Shown here one piece after another: positions 52,547 to 61,486 of a stretch of 64,000 nt of DNA. The stretch is taken from contig UBXV01000036.1 of NCBI GenBank assembly GCA_900469625.1, positions 54,991-118,990 of the forward strand. Reading direction: 5' to 3'. The notes beneath the pieces were generated by a model. It searched no databases and was not told where the DNA came from. It worked only from the letters and a program-made list of their open reading frames with translations. Origin of the DNA: Hyphomicrobiales bacterium (GTDB taxonomy: Bacteria; Pseudomonadota; Alphaproteobacteria; Rhizobiales; Rhizobiaceae). Both the position numbers and the translations under genes were made by a program. Numbering within the stretch: position 1 is the first letter of the stretch; each line of letters starts with the position of its first letter.

Positions 52547-53005
52547 TCAGGCGCTCTCGACCGTCAGATTGCGCCCGTGGCTGGCAACGATGCGCACGCG
52601 GGTGCCGGCGGGCAGATCGGGGCCCTCGACGATCCAGATGGTATCATCCAGGCGCACGCGGCCGTGTCCCTCGGCGATCGGCTTTTCAAGCACGGCCGTC
52701 CTGCCGACAAGGCTCTGGGCGCGCTGGTTGAGCAACGGTTCGTCCGTCACTCGTGCGGAGGAGGAGACGAAGTGACGGCCGATGAGGACGGAGATGATCG
52801 ACAGCAGCGCGAAGACGATGAACTGGACCTGCCAGCCCCATACGACCGTGTCCCAGAGCAACAGCGACAATGCGCCGGTAATGAGTGCTGCAATCGCGAT
52901 CCAGACGAGGAAGACGCCGGGTGCCACGACTTCGGCGGCGAGTAGGACAAGTCCGAGAACCCACCAGCTCCAGGGGCCGAGTTCCAGGATGATGCGCTGG
53001 ACCAT
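52547..53005 (-). CDS. NfeD-family membrane protein
   Basis: 152 residues: two to three N-terminal helices (about 10-70: WWVLGLVLLAAEVVAPGVFLVWIAIAALITGALSLLL, VQFIVFALLSIISVLIG) and a C-terminal OB-fold domain (about 88-150, SLVGRTAVLEKPIAEGHGRVRLDDTIWIVEGP). NfeD proteins pair with stomatin/SPFH proteins in membrane organisation. It starts 3 bases after the stop of the SPFH gene, a classic operon pair. Confidence 0.92.
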   Translation of the reverse strand: MVQRIILELGPWSWWVLGLVLLAAEVVAPGVFLVWIAIAALITGALSLLLWDTVVWGWQVQFIVFALLSIISVLIGRHFVSSSARVTDEPLLNQRAQSLVGRTAVLEKPIAEGHGRVRLDDTIWIVEGPDLPAGTRVRIVASHGRNLTVESA

Positions 53006-53008
53006 CGC

Positions 53009-54022
53009 CTACTTTCCTTGCGGTTCGAACGGGCCGGATACCGGGCCGGTGCGAGGCGTCGTCGACTGGCGCTGACGGGGAGCGGGCGACGGGTCGTTTC
53101 CGAACACTTCCTTGGCGATCGCGCCAATGCCGCCGAGCGAGCCGATCAGCGCCGACGCCTCCATCGGCATCAGGATGATCTTCTGGTTGTTGGCGGTGCC
53201 GATCGAGGCCAGCGCCTCGGTGTATTTCTGGGCGACGAAGTAGTTGATCGCCTGGACATCGCCGGCAGCGATCGCTGCCGATACCATTTGCGTCGCCTTG
53301 GCCTCGGCCTCGGCCAGACGCTCGCGTGCCTCGGCGTCGCGGAAGGCGGCCTCGCGCTGGCCTTCTGCCTGCAGGATCGCCGACTGCTTGGCCCCCTCGG
53401 CACGCAGGATCTGGGCGTTTCTCGAACCTTCGGCTTCCAGCACCTGGGCGCGCTTCTCGCGCTCGGCCTTCATCTGCCGCGCCATGGCGTCGACCAGATC
53501 CTTCGGCGGCGCGATGTCCTTCAACTCGACGCGGGTGATCTTGATGCCCCAGGGGTTGGCGGCCTCGTCGACCACGCGCAGCAGCTTGTCGTTGATGGTG
53601 TCGCGGTTCGACAGCAGCTCGTCGAGGTCCATCGACCCCATGACCGAGCGTATGTTGGTCATGGTCAGATTGAGGATGGCGTTTTCGAGGTTGGCGACCT
53701 CGTAGGCGGCCTGGGCGGCGTTCAGCACCTGGTAGAAGGCTACAGCATCGGCCGATACGCTGGCATTGTCCTTGGTGATGACTTCCTGGGTCGGAACGTC
53801 AAGCACCTGCTCCATCACGTTCATCCTGGCGCCGATACGGTCAATGAACGGGACGATGATGTTGAGGCCCGGCTCCATCGTCTTGGTATAGCGTCCGAAA
53901 CGCTCGACCGTGTAGCGATAACCTTGCGGCACTGTCTTGACCATCTTGACGACGACAAAGATCGCCAAAATCACCAAGGCGATGACCGCCAAGTCAAAGC
54001 CGCCCAAAGACAAATCACCCAT
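53009..54022 (-). CDS. qmcA: SPFH/stomatin-like membrane protein (QmcA type)
   Basis: 337 residues from ATG 54022 (MGDLSLGGFDLAVIALVILA); the longer frame to 54049 lacks a ribosome site. One N-terminal helix (about 9-28), then a band-7 domain with VPQGYRYTVERFGRYTKTMEPGLNIIVPFIDRI and RSVMGSMDLDELLSNRDTIN, then a long Ala/Glu-rich coiled coil (about 195-260) typical of stomatins. Forms membrane microdomain scaffolds, often with NfeD and FtsH. First of the qmcA-nfeD pair. Confidence 0.92.
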   Translation of the reverse strand: MGDLSLGGFDLAVIALVILAIFVVVKMVKTVPQGYRYTVERFGRYTKTMEPGLNIIVPFIDRIGARMNVMEQVLDVPTQEVITKDNASVSADAVAFYQVLNAAQAAYEVANLENAILNLTMTNIRSVMGSMDLDELLSNRDTINDKLLRVVDEAANPWGIKITRVELKDIAPPKDLVDAMARQMKAEREKRAQVLEAEGSRNAQILRAEGAKQSAILQAEGQREAAFRDAEARERLAEAEAKATQMVSAAIAAGDVQAINYFVAQKYTEALASIGTANNQKIILMPMEASALIGSLGGIGAIAKEVFGNDPSPAPRQRQSTTPRTGPVSGPFEPQGK

Positions 54023-54109
54023 GCTCACAACCCCTGTTTGAGGTGGCACTCTAACCCAGACGTGGGCGTCGGTCAGTTTATTTCAAGCGGGCGGTTCAAG
54101 ATTTCCGTT

Positions 54110-55147
54110 TCAAAGCCAGCCGCTTAGCTCGCGCCGCACCACATGTTCGAGAACGGTCATACCCTCGGCACTGTCGTTGAGGCAGGGGATATGGGCAAAC
54201 TTCTCACCGCCGTTGTGGCGGAAGCTTTCGGCTGCCTGTTCGGCGATCTCCTCGAGCGTTTCCAGACAGTCGGAAACGAAGCCGGGATTGATGACGGCGA
54301 TGCGCTTGACGCCATCCTGCGCCAGCTTTTCCACCGTCTTGTCGGTATAGGGCTGCAGCCACTCCTCGGGGCCGAAACGGGACTGGAAGGTCACTTGCAG
54401 CTTGTCCTTGGACCAGCCGAGCTTTTCGCGCAGCAGCCGCGCCGTCTTCTGGCACTGGCAATAATAGGGGTCGCCCTTGTCGAAGTAGCTCTTGGGGATG
54501 CCGTGGAAGGAGGTCAGAACCACTTCCGGCTCCCAGTCGAGCGTCGCCAGATGGCGCTCGATCGACGTCGCCAGAGCGTCGATATAGACGGGATCGTCAT
54601 GATAGGGCGGCACGGTGCGCAGCGCCGGCTGCCAGCGCATCTTGAGCAGGGCCTCGAAGGCCTTGTCGTTGACGGTGGCGGTGGTGGCCGCCGCATATTG
54701 CGGATAGAGCGGGAACACCAGGATGCGTTCGCATCCGGCCTTCTGCAGCGCTTCCATGCGCGAGGCGATAGACGGCTGGCCATAGCGCATGCCCCAATCC
54801 ACGACGATATGAGGCTGGTCGGCGAACGCCTCCGCCATCAGGGTCGCCTGGTTGCGCGTATAGGTGCGCAGGTAGCTCTCGTTCAGATCCTTGTTCCAGA
54901 TCATCTCGTAGGCCTTGCCGACCTTGCCGGGGCGGGTGTTTAGCACGATGCCGTAGAGGATCGGATACCAGAACAGGCGCGACCATTCGATGACGCGGCG
55001 GTCGCTCAGGAACTCCTTGAGATAGCGGCGCATCGACGTGTAGTCGGTGCCATCAGGCGTGCCGAGATTGACCAGGAGAACGCCGACCTTCCCGGATTTG
55101 ACGGAAGGGTGGTTGGCGGGGGTGGTCGTGGCAAGCTTATTGGTCAT
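54110..55147 (-). CDS. hemH: Ferrochelatase
   Basis: Inserts ferrous iron into protoporphyrin IX, the last step of haem synthesis. 345 residues. The catalytic His is in LTSFHGIPKSYFDKGDPYYCQCQ and the conserved Glu in QSRFGPEEWLQPYTD; N-terminal GVLLVNLGTPD. Cysteines near the active-site loop and C-terminus are not enough to claim an iron-sulfur cluster. Leftward, 87 bases upstream of qmcA. Confidence 0.95.
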   Translation of the reverse strand: MTNKLATTTPANHPSVKSGKVGVLLVNLGTPDGTDYTSMRRYLKEFLSDRRVIEWSRLFWYPILYGIVLNTRPGKVGKAYEMIWNKDLNESYLRTYTRNQATLMAEAFADQPHIVVDWGMRYGQPSIASRMEALQKAGCERILVFPLYPQYAAATTATVNDKAFEALLKMRWQPALRTVPPYHDDPVYIDALATSIERHLATLDWEPEVVLTSFHGIPKSYFDKGDPYYCQCQKTARLLREKLGWSKDKLQVTFQSRFGPEEWLQPYTDKTVEKLAQDGVKRIAVINPGFVSDCLETLEEIAEQAAESFRHNGGEKFAHIPCLNDSAEGMTVLEHVVRRELSGWL

Positions 55148-55207
55148 CTCGGTCCTCGTCGGCCCCGTTCAATCGGAGCACTGCCTTCGGTTTCAAATCC
55201 TTCTAAA

Positions 55208-55241
55208 AAGAAAAGCCGGCGCGGGGAAGCCCGCGCCGGCT
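55208..55241 (-). terminator. Rho-independent terminator of the 5'-nucleotidase gene
   Basis: AGCCGGCGCGGG-GAAG-CCCGCGCCGGCT, 12-bp perfect stem, leftward followed by TTTCTTTTT. 22 bases past the stop. Confidence 0.92.
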
Positions 55242-55263
55242 CTGAAAGTAGAGGCAAATTGTC

Positions 55264-57138
55264 TTACTTTGCCGGAATCTCCAGTTCGGTGCCGACATGG
55301 AGGTGCCGCGGAGCCGGCTTGCCGTTGGCCGCCGAGATCTTTGCCCAGAGAGCGCCGTCGCCGTAGAACGTCTTGGCGAGATCCCAGAGCGTGTCGCCCT
55401 TGGCGATGACGTGCTTCTGCGGCCCGGAGGCCGGCGTGGCGGCAGCTGCGTCTGCGGCCGGCTGCGCCGCCGTAGCGTCGGCTGCCGGCTTGGCTTCCGT
55501 TGCCGGTGCTTCAGTCGTGGCTCCTGCGGCAGCAGCCACTTCGGTGATGCGGCCGTCGGTGTAGGGCTTGAACGGCTGGTGTGCGGCGAGGTAGTCGGCA
55601 AGAACGGTTTCGAGACCCGGACCGTAGTCATAGGCATTCTCGCCCTTGGTCTTGAATACGTCGTAGCCGTCGCCGCCGTTGCGCATGTAGTTGTTGGTGA
55701 CGAGCGAGTAGGTCTTGGCCGGATCGAGCGGGCCGTAGGCCGCGCCATCCTTAACCTCGACCGAGACGACACGGCTGCCGACCGGCTTCGAGCGGTCGAA
55801 GGAGTACTTCAGGCCCGCGACCTGCGGGAAGCGGCCGCCGGCCTCTTCGAGCTTGCTGAGACCATTTTCCAGCGCCTCGCGGATGCCGTCGCCCTTGATC
55901 TGGAAGGTGGCGACGGTGTTCTGGAACGGCAGAACGGTGATCGCTTCGCCCATCGACACGTCGCCGGCATCGATCGAGGCGCGCAGGCCGCCGCCATTGG
56001 TGATGGCGATCGTCACGCCCTGGCCCTTGACGCGGTCGAGCATGGCGTCGGCCACCAGGCTGCCCATTTCGCATTCCTTGGCGCGGCAATTGTCACGCGA
56101 ACCGTCGATCGGCGCCTCGGTCTTGCCGATGATCTTGGAACGCAGTTCTTCGATCGGCTTGGCGAGTTCGGCGACGCGGGTCAGCACAGACTGATCCGGC
56201 TTGACCGAGCTGTCGACCAGGATCGGGTCGCCCTTGGCAGCCTTGACCACGCCCTTGTCGTCGAAGGTGACGACGAGATCGCCGAGATATTTCGAGTAGG
56301 AACCGGCCTGGACAACCGGGACCTTGTAGCCGCCCGGGTTGTCGACCATCGTCGGGTAGGGGCCTTCGGCCTTTTCGTCGGTGTTGGACAACAGGCTGTG
56401 CGAATGTCCGCCGACGACGACGTCGACATCGGGGATCTTGGCGATCGCTGCGAGATCGCGCGGGTAGCCGACATGGGTGAGCGCAATGATCTTGTCGACG
56501 CCCTGCTTCTTCAGCTCTTCGACGGCGGCGGTCGTGGTTGCGACGTCGTCGCCGATCAGGATATCCGGGCCGGGGGAGGAAAGCTCGGGCGTGTCGTTGG
56601 CGACCGCACCGACGATGCCGACCTTCTGGCCGCCCAGGTCGAGCACGATCGACGGCTTGATGCGGTCGCCGATCTTGGACTTGTGGCTCGGCAGGACGTT
56701 GGCGGTAACGACGGGGAACTGGATCTTGTCGAGGAAGCCGGCAAGTCCATCTTCCGCCTCGTCGAATTCGTGGTTGCCGACGGTCATCGCGTCGAACTTC
56801 ATCAGGTTCAGGAATTCGGCTTCAGCCAGGCCCTTGTAGGTGGTGAAGAACAGCGATCCCTGGAAGTTGTCGCCAGCGTTCAAAAGCAGCACGTTCTTGC
56901 CAGATAGGTCCTGGCGTTTCTGGTCGATCAGGGATTTCAGGCGGGCGACGCCACCGAAGCACTCGTTCTTGCCTTCCTCCTCAGCCGAGCAGGTCGAATC
57001 GAACTTGTTGATCGATTCGATGCGGGAGTGGAGATCGTTGATGTGCAGGATGTTCAGTTCATAATCGGCGAAGGCTGCGCCCGAGGAAAGGGCGAAAATG
57101 GACGCGGTCATCAGGCCGGTCCGCATGTGTCTGATCAT
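55264..57138 (-). CDS. Secreted 5'-nucleotidase/metallophosphatase with C-terminal LysM
   Basis: 624 residues with a signal peptide (MRTGLMTASIFALSSGAAFA). The metallophosphatase domain has ILHINDLHSRI, LNAGDNFQGS, VGNHEFDEA, THVGYPRD and GGHSHS, the two-metal site of the UshA/CpdB family. The 5_nucleotid_C domain follows (ITNGGGLRASIDAGDVSMG). An Ala/Thr-rich linker (about 535-575) leads to a LysM domain (KHVIAKGDTLWDLAKTFYGDGALWAKI). It likely hydrolyses nucleotides in the periplasm while held to peptidoglycan by LysM. Good AGGAGA ribosome site. The 231-base gap upstream contains an ATTTGTA/TACAAAT dyad at 57288-57316. Confidence 0.92.
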   Translation of the reverse strand: MIRHMRTGLMTASIFALSSGAAFADYELNILHINDLHSRIESINKFDSTCSAEEEGKNECFGGVARLKSLIDQKRQDLSGKNVLLLNAGDNFQGSLFFTTYKGLAEAEFLNLMKFDAMTVGNHEFDEAEDGLAGFLDKIQFPVVTANVLPSHKSKIGDRIKPSIVLDLGGQKVGIVGAVANDTPELSSPGPDILIGDDVATTTAAVEELKKQGVDKIIALTHVGYPRDLAAIAKIPDVDVVVGGHSHSLLSNTDEKAEGPYPTMVDNPGGYKVPVVQAGSYSKYLGDLVVTFDDKGVVKAAKGDPILVDSSVKPDQSVLTRVAELAKPIEELRSKIIGKTEAPIDGSRDNCRAKECEMGSLVADAMLDRVKGQGVTIAITNGGGLRASIDAGDVSMGEAITVLPFQNTVATFQIKGDGIREALENGLSKLEEAGGRFPQVAGLKYSFDRSKPVGSRVVSVEVKDGAAYGPLDPAKTYSLVTNNYMRNGGDGYDVFKTKGENAYDYGPGLETVLADYLAAHQPFKPYTDGRITEVAAAAGATTEAPATEAKPAADATAAQPAADAAAATPASGPQKHVIAKGDTLWDLAKTFYGDGALWAKISAANGKPAPRHLHVGTELEIPAK

Positions 57139-57320
57139 GATGTTCTCCTGTTTTGCCTGTTGTCTTCCGGCCGGCTGCAGACCTGTGTCACGGATCCCGT
57201 CCCCCCGACCGGGGTGGCTTTGCCGGAGCGGATGTTTTCATCACTTCGACGCGACTTCAAGCGCTAAAACCATCCTCCGGTTGTCTGATTTGTAACTAGG
57301 GTTAAGTCATACAAATTCAA

Positions 57321-57346
57321 CAAAAAAAGCCCCCTTGCGGGGGCTT
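57321..57346 (-). terminator. Rho-independent terminator of omp10
   Basis: AAGCCCCC-TTGC-GGGGGCTT, leftward running into TTTTTG. 24 bases past the omp10 stop. Confidence 0.92.
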
Positions 57347-57369
57347 CGATCCATTGCTGGAAATTGCTT

Positions 57370-57738
57370 TCAGCCGCGACGCGCCAGCGAGAACTGGGCA
57401 CCGGCATCGGTGGTGCAATTGAGCTGGTTTGTCGTCACCAGAGCGCAATTGACCTTGGATTGGGTGTTGCGAACCAGCGAGGTCATGTTGATCTCGACCA
57501 GCGTCGGGCTGAGCTTGACGTAGTTGCCCGATGCCAGGAGCTGGTTGCTGTCGGTGGTGCGGGTCGAAAAGGTCCCTCCAGCGAAAGTCGACACGATGCC
57601 GTTCGGATCCGACCAGGCGCCTTCGACACCAGCTGCCTGGCGTGCGGGCGGTGCCCCTCCGACCTCCCGGGGCGACGACTGGCAGGAGGCCAGAGCCGCG
57701 GCGGTCGCGACAACGGTCAGAATTGCGAATGGCTTCAT
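57370..57738 (-). CDS. omp10: Outer-membrane lipoprotein Omp10
   Basis: 122 residues. Lipoprotein signal with lipobox ALASC and Cys19 as the acylated residue. The mature part (GVEGAWSDPNGIVSTFAGGTFSTRTTDSNQLLASGNYVKLSPTLVEINMTSLVRNTQSKVNCALVTTNQLNC) closely follows Brucella Omp10, an outer-membrane lipoprotein of the Hyphomicrobiales. A conserved Cys pair is present in the C-terminal half. Monocistronic with its own terminator. Molecular role unknown. Confidence 0.9.
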   Translation of the reverse strand: MKPFAILTVVATAAALASCQSSPREVGGAPPARQAAGVEGAWSDPNGIVSTFAGGTFSTRTTDSNQLLASGNYVKLSPTLVEINMTSLVRNTQSKVNCALVTTNQLNCTTDAGAQFSLARRG

Positions 57739-57853
57739 TGGCGATTTCCCTCGCTAGGTGCCGAGCGTCCGTTTCGTTTCGCCGAACCATGCCGCGATCA
57801 AGAGTTGAAAGCAAGAGCGGTCGGGCGCGTGCGCCGGGCTTTTCCCATATGGA

Positions 57854-57885
57854 CAAAAAAGCCCGGGGCAGAAATGCCCCGGGCT
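57854..57885 (-). terminator. Rho-independent terminator of hss
   Basis: AGCCCGGGGCA-GAAA-TGCCCCGGGCT, 11-bp perfect stem with tetraloop, leftward followed by TTTTTGTCC. 24 bases past the stop. Confidence 0.92.
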
Positions 57886-57908
57886 GGATGTATCGCGATG
57901 TCAGCAGC

Positions 57909-59360
57909 TTAGCGAACGAGGATGTTCTTGAACTGCCAGGGATCCTTGGTGTCGATGTCTTCCGGGAACAGGCCCGGGCGACCGTCGAGAGGGGTCCAGT
58001 CGGTGTAGTGGCCTTCGACCGGGCCGAGATAGGGCAGCTGCACTTCGAGGCAGCGCTTGTAGTCCACCTCGTCGGCTTCGACGATGCCGGCCTTCGGGTT
58101 TTCGATCGCCCAGACCATGCCGGCGAGAACGGCCGAGGTGACCTGCAGGCCGGTGGCGTTCTGGTAGGGGGCGATGCGGCGGGTTTCTTCCAGCGACAGG
58201 CGCGAGCCGAACCAGTAGGCGTTCTTGTCGTGGCCGTAGAGCAGGACGCCGAGTTCGTCGACGCCTTCAACGAGTTCCTTCTCGTCGAGGACGTGATGGA
58301 CCGGCTGCGCATTGCCGCCATTGCCGAACATTTCGTGCAGCGAGAGCACCGCGTCGTTGGCCGGATGGTAGGCGTAGTGGCAGGTCGGGCGATAGGTGAC
58401 TTCGCCGTCCTTGTCGCGCACGGTGAAGAAGTCGGCGATCGAGATCGACTCGTTGTGGGTCACGAGGAAGCCGTATTGCGGGCCGGGTGTCGGGCACCAG
58501 CTGCGCACGCGGGTGTTGGCGCCCGGCTGCTCCAGATAGATCGCTGCCTTGCAGCCCTTCTTGTGCTTCTTGGCATTCTTCGGCATCCAGTTCTCGTGGG
58601 TGCCCCAGCCGAGTTCGGCCGGCTGCAGACCTTCGGAGATGAAGCCTTCGACCGACCAGGTGTTCCAGAAGACGTTAAGCGGCTTCGGCTTCTTGGTCAG
58701 CTGGGTGTCGCGCTCGGCGATGTGAATGCCCTTGACGCCGACCTTCTTCATCAGCTTCGCCCAGCCTTCGCGGTCGTCCTGATGCGGCTCTTCAAACTTC
58801 ACGCCGAGATCGTTGGCAAGGTTCAGAAGGCCCTGCTTGACGAACCACGAGACCATGCCCGGGTTGGCGCCGCAGGTCGAAACGGCCGTGGTGCCGCCCG
58901 GGTTCTTTTCCTTTTCCTTGCGCAGCGTTTCGCGCAGGGCGTAGTTGGTGCGCGATGCGTTGTCCATTTCGGCATCGAAGTAGAAGCCGAGCCAAGGCTC
59001 GACGACGGTGTCGATGTAGAGGACGTCGAGCTTGCGGCACATCTTGATCAGATCCACCGAGCCGGTGTCGACCGACAGGTTGACGCAGAAGCCCTGGCCT
59101 TCGCCTTCGGTCAGGAGCGGCTTCAAAAGCTCCTTGTAGTTGTCCTTCGTCACGTGGGCGCGAACGTGACGTACGCCGTGGCGCTCGAAGATCTCGTTGT
59201 CGGCTGCATCCTCACGCGGCTCGATCACAATCAACCGGTTCTTGTCGTATTTGAAGTGGCGCTCGATCAGCGGCAAGGTGCCGCGGCCGATCGAACCGAA
59301 GCCGATCATGACGATCGGGCCGGTGATCTCGCCGTAAACCGGATAGTTGGTGTCTGCCAT
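57909..59360 (-). CDS. hss: Homospermidine synthase
   Basis: Makes the polyamine homospermidine from two putrescines with NAD as a prosthetic hydride carrier. 483 residues. The Rossmann motif is IVMIGFGSIGRGTLPLIERHF and the family stretch STCGANPGMVSWFVKQGLLNLA lies near residue 160. Conserved active-site regions GWGTHENWMP and HNESISIADFFTVRDKDG are intact. Homospermidine is a major polyamine of rhizobia. Monocistronic, own terminator. The 134-base leader has no clear sigma-70 match. Confidence 0.94.
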   Translation of the reverse strand: MADTNYPVYGEITGPIVMIGFGSIGRGTLPLIERHFKYDKNRLIVIEPREDAADNEIFERHGVRHVRAHVTKDNYKELLKPLLTEGEGQGFCVNLSVDTGSVDLIKMCRKLDVLYIDTVVEPWLGFYFDAEMDNASRTNYALRETLRKEKEKNPGGTTAVSTCGANPGMVSWFVKQGLLNLANDLGVKFEEPHQDDREGWAKLMKKVGVKGIHIAERDTQLTKKPKPLNVFWNTWSVEGFISEGLQPAELGWGTHENWMPKNAKKHKKGCKAAIYLEQPGANTRVRSWCPTPGPQYGFLVTHNESISIADFFTVRDKDGEVTYRPTCHYAYHPANDAVLSLHEMFGNGGNAQPVHHVLDEKELVEGVDELGVLLYGHDKNAYWFGSRLSLEETRRIAPYQNATGLQVTSAVLAGMVWAIENPKAGIVEADEVDYKRCLEVQLPYLGPVEGHYTDWTPLDGRPGLFPEDIDTKDPWQFKNILVR

Positions 59361-59494
59361 TTTGGTCTTACTCCTGAGGAAACTTTCCCTGAGACGATGT
59401 TGAATAACGCGGCTCGCGCCGTTTGATAGGCCCTAGAGCACAGATTGCTGTCACAATAAAGGGCCGGCCGGTCAACGCTAATATGCGATTTTGT

Positions 59495-60373
59495 TTAACC
59501 AGCGATGGAAACAAGCGCCGAAATCAGCGCGTCACGCTTGCTGACCAGGCCCTTATAGGCCGCCTGCTGCAGGTCGAGCGCGCGCAATTGCTCGATGAAC
59601 GAAAGCGCCAGGACGGCCGCGTCCGCCCGCTGTCGCAGCAACGCCAGGGGATCGGAGTAGATGCGGATCGTGAAGACGATCGCGCCGGTTTCGGGCAGTT
59701 TTCGCAGCGTCTGGCGCTCGATGCGGATGAAGGCGCTCTCTTCGGTCAGGTCGATGGCGGCGGCCGAGACACCTTCGGATTTCGACTTCGGCAGATGCAA
59801 CGAACCGTCGACATTGACGGCCCAGTTGAAGCGCTCGACGAAGCGGCCGGGCGGCAGGTTGTCGAACATGCGGGCAATGAGCTCGGCATTGCGGGTGCCG
59901 TGTTCGAAGCCGGGAACAGGCGCGTGGATCTCGTCCATCGTGCGTCCGAATTTCTCGGCGAGCGACCAGGACGAGGGAAAGGCGATAAAGGCGGCGCCAA
60001 GGCGCCAGCCGCGATCGCTGCGCTGCATGATCGCCAGATCGTCCTGAATGAGCGAGCCGGCAACGACCAGCGCCTCGTCGCCCGATAGCGCCACGCGCCT
60101 CCCGCCGACCAGCATCGCATCGCCATCGCGATGGTAGAGTTCGGGATAGCGTGCCGGCAGGTACGCGCAGAGGGTCTGCAGGACCTCCTTCTGTGCCTGC
60201 TGCGTGTCGTCTTCTGCAACGAAGACGGCGTCGCGGGAGCGTGCCAGCAAATGGGCCTTCTGGTCGAGATAGTGCTGCAACTGGTCGTCCGGCTCGATCC
60301 AGCGATCGGGGTCGAGTTGTGCGAGGCCGATGGTGAAGGGCTTGGAGGAGCCGTCGTAGGGCGTGTGTTTCAT
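59495..60373 (-). CDS. DUF3445 (haem-dependent oxidative N-demethylase-like) protein
   Basis: 292 residues from ATG 60373 (MKHTPYDGSSKPFTIGLAQL); ATG 60391 would add six residues. Family features: LDPDRWIEPDDQLQHYLDQKAHLL near the N-terminus, DDLAIMQRSDRGWRLGAAFIAFPSSWSLAEKFGRTMDEIHAPVPGFE in the middle, and FNWAVNVDGSLHLP. Characterised relatives are haem/PAS-fold alpha subunits of HODM enzymes removing methyl groups from amines. Partner subunits are absent here, so substrate and activity are inference. Confidence 0.83.
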   Translation of the reverse strand: MKHTPYDGSSKPFTIGLAQLDPDRWIEPDDQLQHYLDQKAHLLARSRDAVFVAEDDTQQAQKEVLQTLCAYLPARYPELYHRDGDAMLVGGRRVALSGDEALVVAGSLIQDDLAIMQRSDRGWRLGAAFIAFPSSWSLAEKFGRTMDEIHAPVPGFEHGTRNAELIARMFDNLPPGRFVERFNWAVNVDGSLHLPKSKSEGVSAAAIDLTEESAFIRIERQTLRKLPETGAIVFTIRIYSDPLALLRQRADAAVLALSFIEQLRALDLQQAAYKGLVSKRDALISALVSIAG

Positions 60374-60535
60374 GCGCGATGACCGGATCATTCTCGCGAT
60401 TTAACCATATTCCCTTTCGTTTCGCATGGGCCGAAGCTTGTCACAAGCTCTTCGTGCTATAGCTTTGTTACAATCAACCGCCACGCGCCATGATTGTTGG
60501 TTCCTTGCCCGAAATGGAGGCGTTGCAGACTGAAC

Positions 60536-61486
60536 GTGACCGGCGACCACATAAAGACCCTGATGGGCCTGCAGGCCCAAACGCCCGTGCTGATGGCGCT
60601 TTACGACCAGCACGATCGGCTGCAATTTGCCAACGAGGCTTTTCGCGCCGCTTACTTCGTTGGCGCCGACGAGACGCCGACCTGGGCGGAGATCATCCGG
60701 CGCAACCATGCGGCCGGTCGCGGAACGGTAATTTCGACCGACGACATCGAAGGCTGGATAGCCTCGACGATCAATCGGCGCGGCAAGATCCCGTTTCGCA
60801 CGGTGGAGACCGACCTGCATGACGGCCGCTGGCTGTGGATGACGGAAACCGTCGATGCGAAGGGATGCATGCTGTGTGTTGCCGTCGACATCACCACCGT
60901 CCGTGTCGAGGAGCGGGCGCTGCGCCAGGACCGGGATTTCGCACTCAGGGCCTCGCAGGTCGACGAGTTGACCAACGTCCCGAATCGGCGCCACACCATG
61001 GGACGCCTCGGCGAGTTTATCGCCAACTGCGCCCAGAACCCGCATATGTGGGGCTGCGTCGCGATCATCGACATCGACTACTTCAAGGCGATCAACGATC
61101 GCTACGGCCACCATCAAGGCGATGAGGTCCTGCTCGACTTCGCCCGCCAGATGCAGGAGTTCGTGCGCCGCTCCGATTGCTTCGGCCGCATCGGCGGCGA
61201 AGAATTCATGCTGATCCTGCCCGACACCACGATCAGCGAAGGCAACATGATCCTCGACCGTCTGCTCGACAAGGTGCGCAGCGCCAGGCCGCTCGCCAGC
61301 ATTCCGGAGTTCTACTACACCTGCTCGGTGGGGCTTGCCGAATATCGCGAAGGCGACGGCGTCAAGGACATCTATGCCCGCGCCGACGAGGCGCTCTACC
61401 TTGCCAAGCGCGACGGGCGCGACCGGGTGAAACGCTATACCCTGCCGGGCTCAGACCCGGAGCTTCGCCCGGATCAGGCCCCGTAG
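60536..61486 (+). CDS. PAS-GGDEF diguanylate cyclase
   Basis: 316 residues if started at GTG 60536 (VTGDHIKTLMGLQAQTPVLM); ATG 60563 and an upstream TTG are alternatives, and none has a strong ribosome site. A PAS domain at about 12-125 (LMALYDQHDRLQFANEAFRAAY) is followed by GGDEF (VDELTNVPNRRHTMGRLGEF). The active motif is GGEEF in FGRIGGEEFMLILPD, with IIDIDYFKAINDRYGHHQGD. Predicted soluble producer of cyclic di-GMP responding to a PAS signal. Its 3' end overlaps the convergent pabC by 36 bases. Confidence 0.88.
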   Translation: MTGDHIKTLMGLQAQTPVLMALYDQHDRLQFANEAFRAAYFVGADETPTWAEIIRRNHAAGRGTVISTDDIEGWIASTINRRGKIPFRTVETDLHDGRWLWMTETVDAKGCMLCVAVDITTVRVEERALRQDRDFALRASQVDELTNVPNRRHTMGRLGEFIANCAQNPHMWGCVAIIDIDYFKAINDRYGHHQGDEVLLDFARQMQEFVRRSDCFGRIGGEEFMLILPDTTISEGNMILDRLLDKVRSARPLASIPEFYYTCSVGLAEYREGDGVKDIYARADEALYLAKRDGRDRVKRYTLPGSDPELRPDQAP

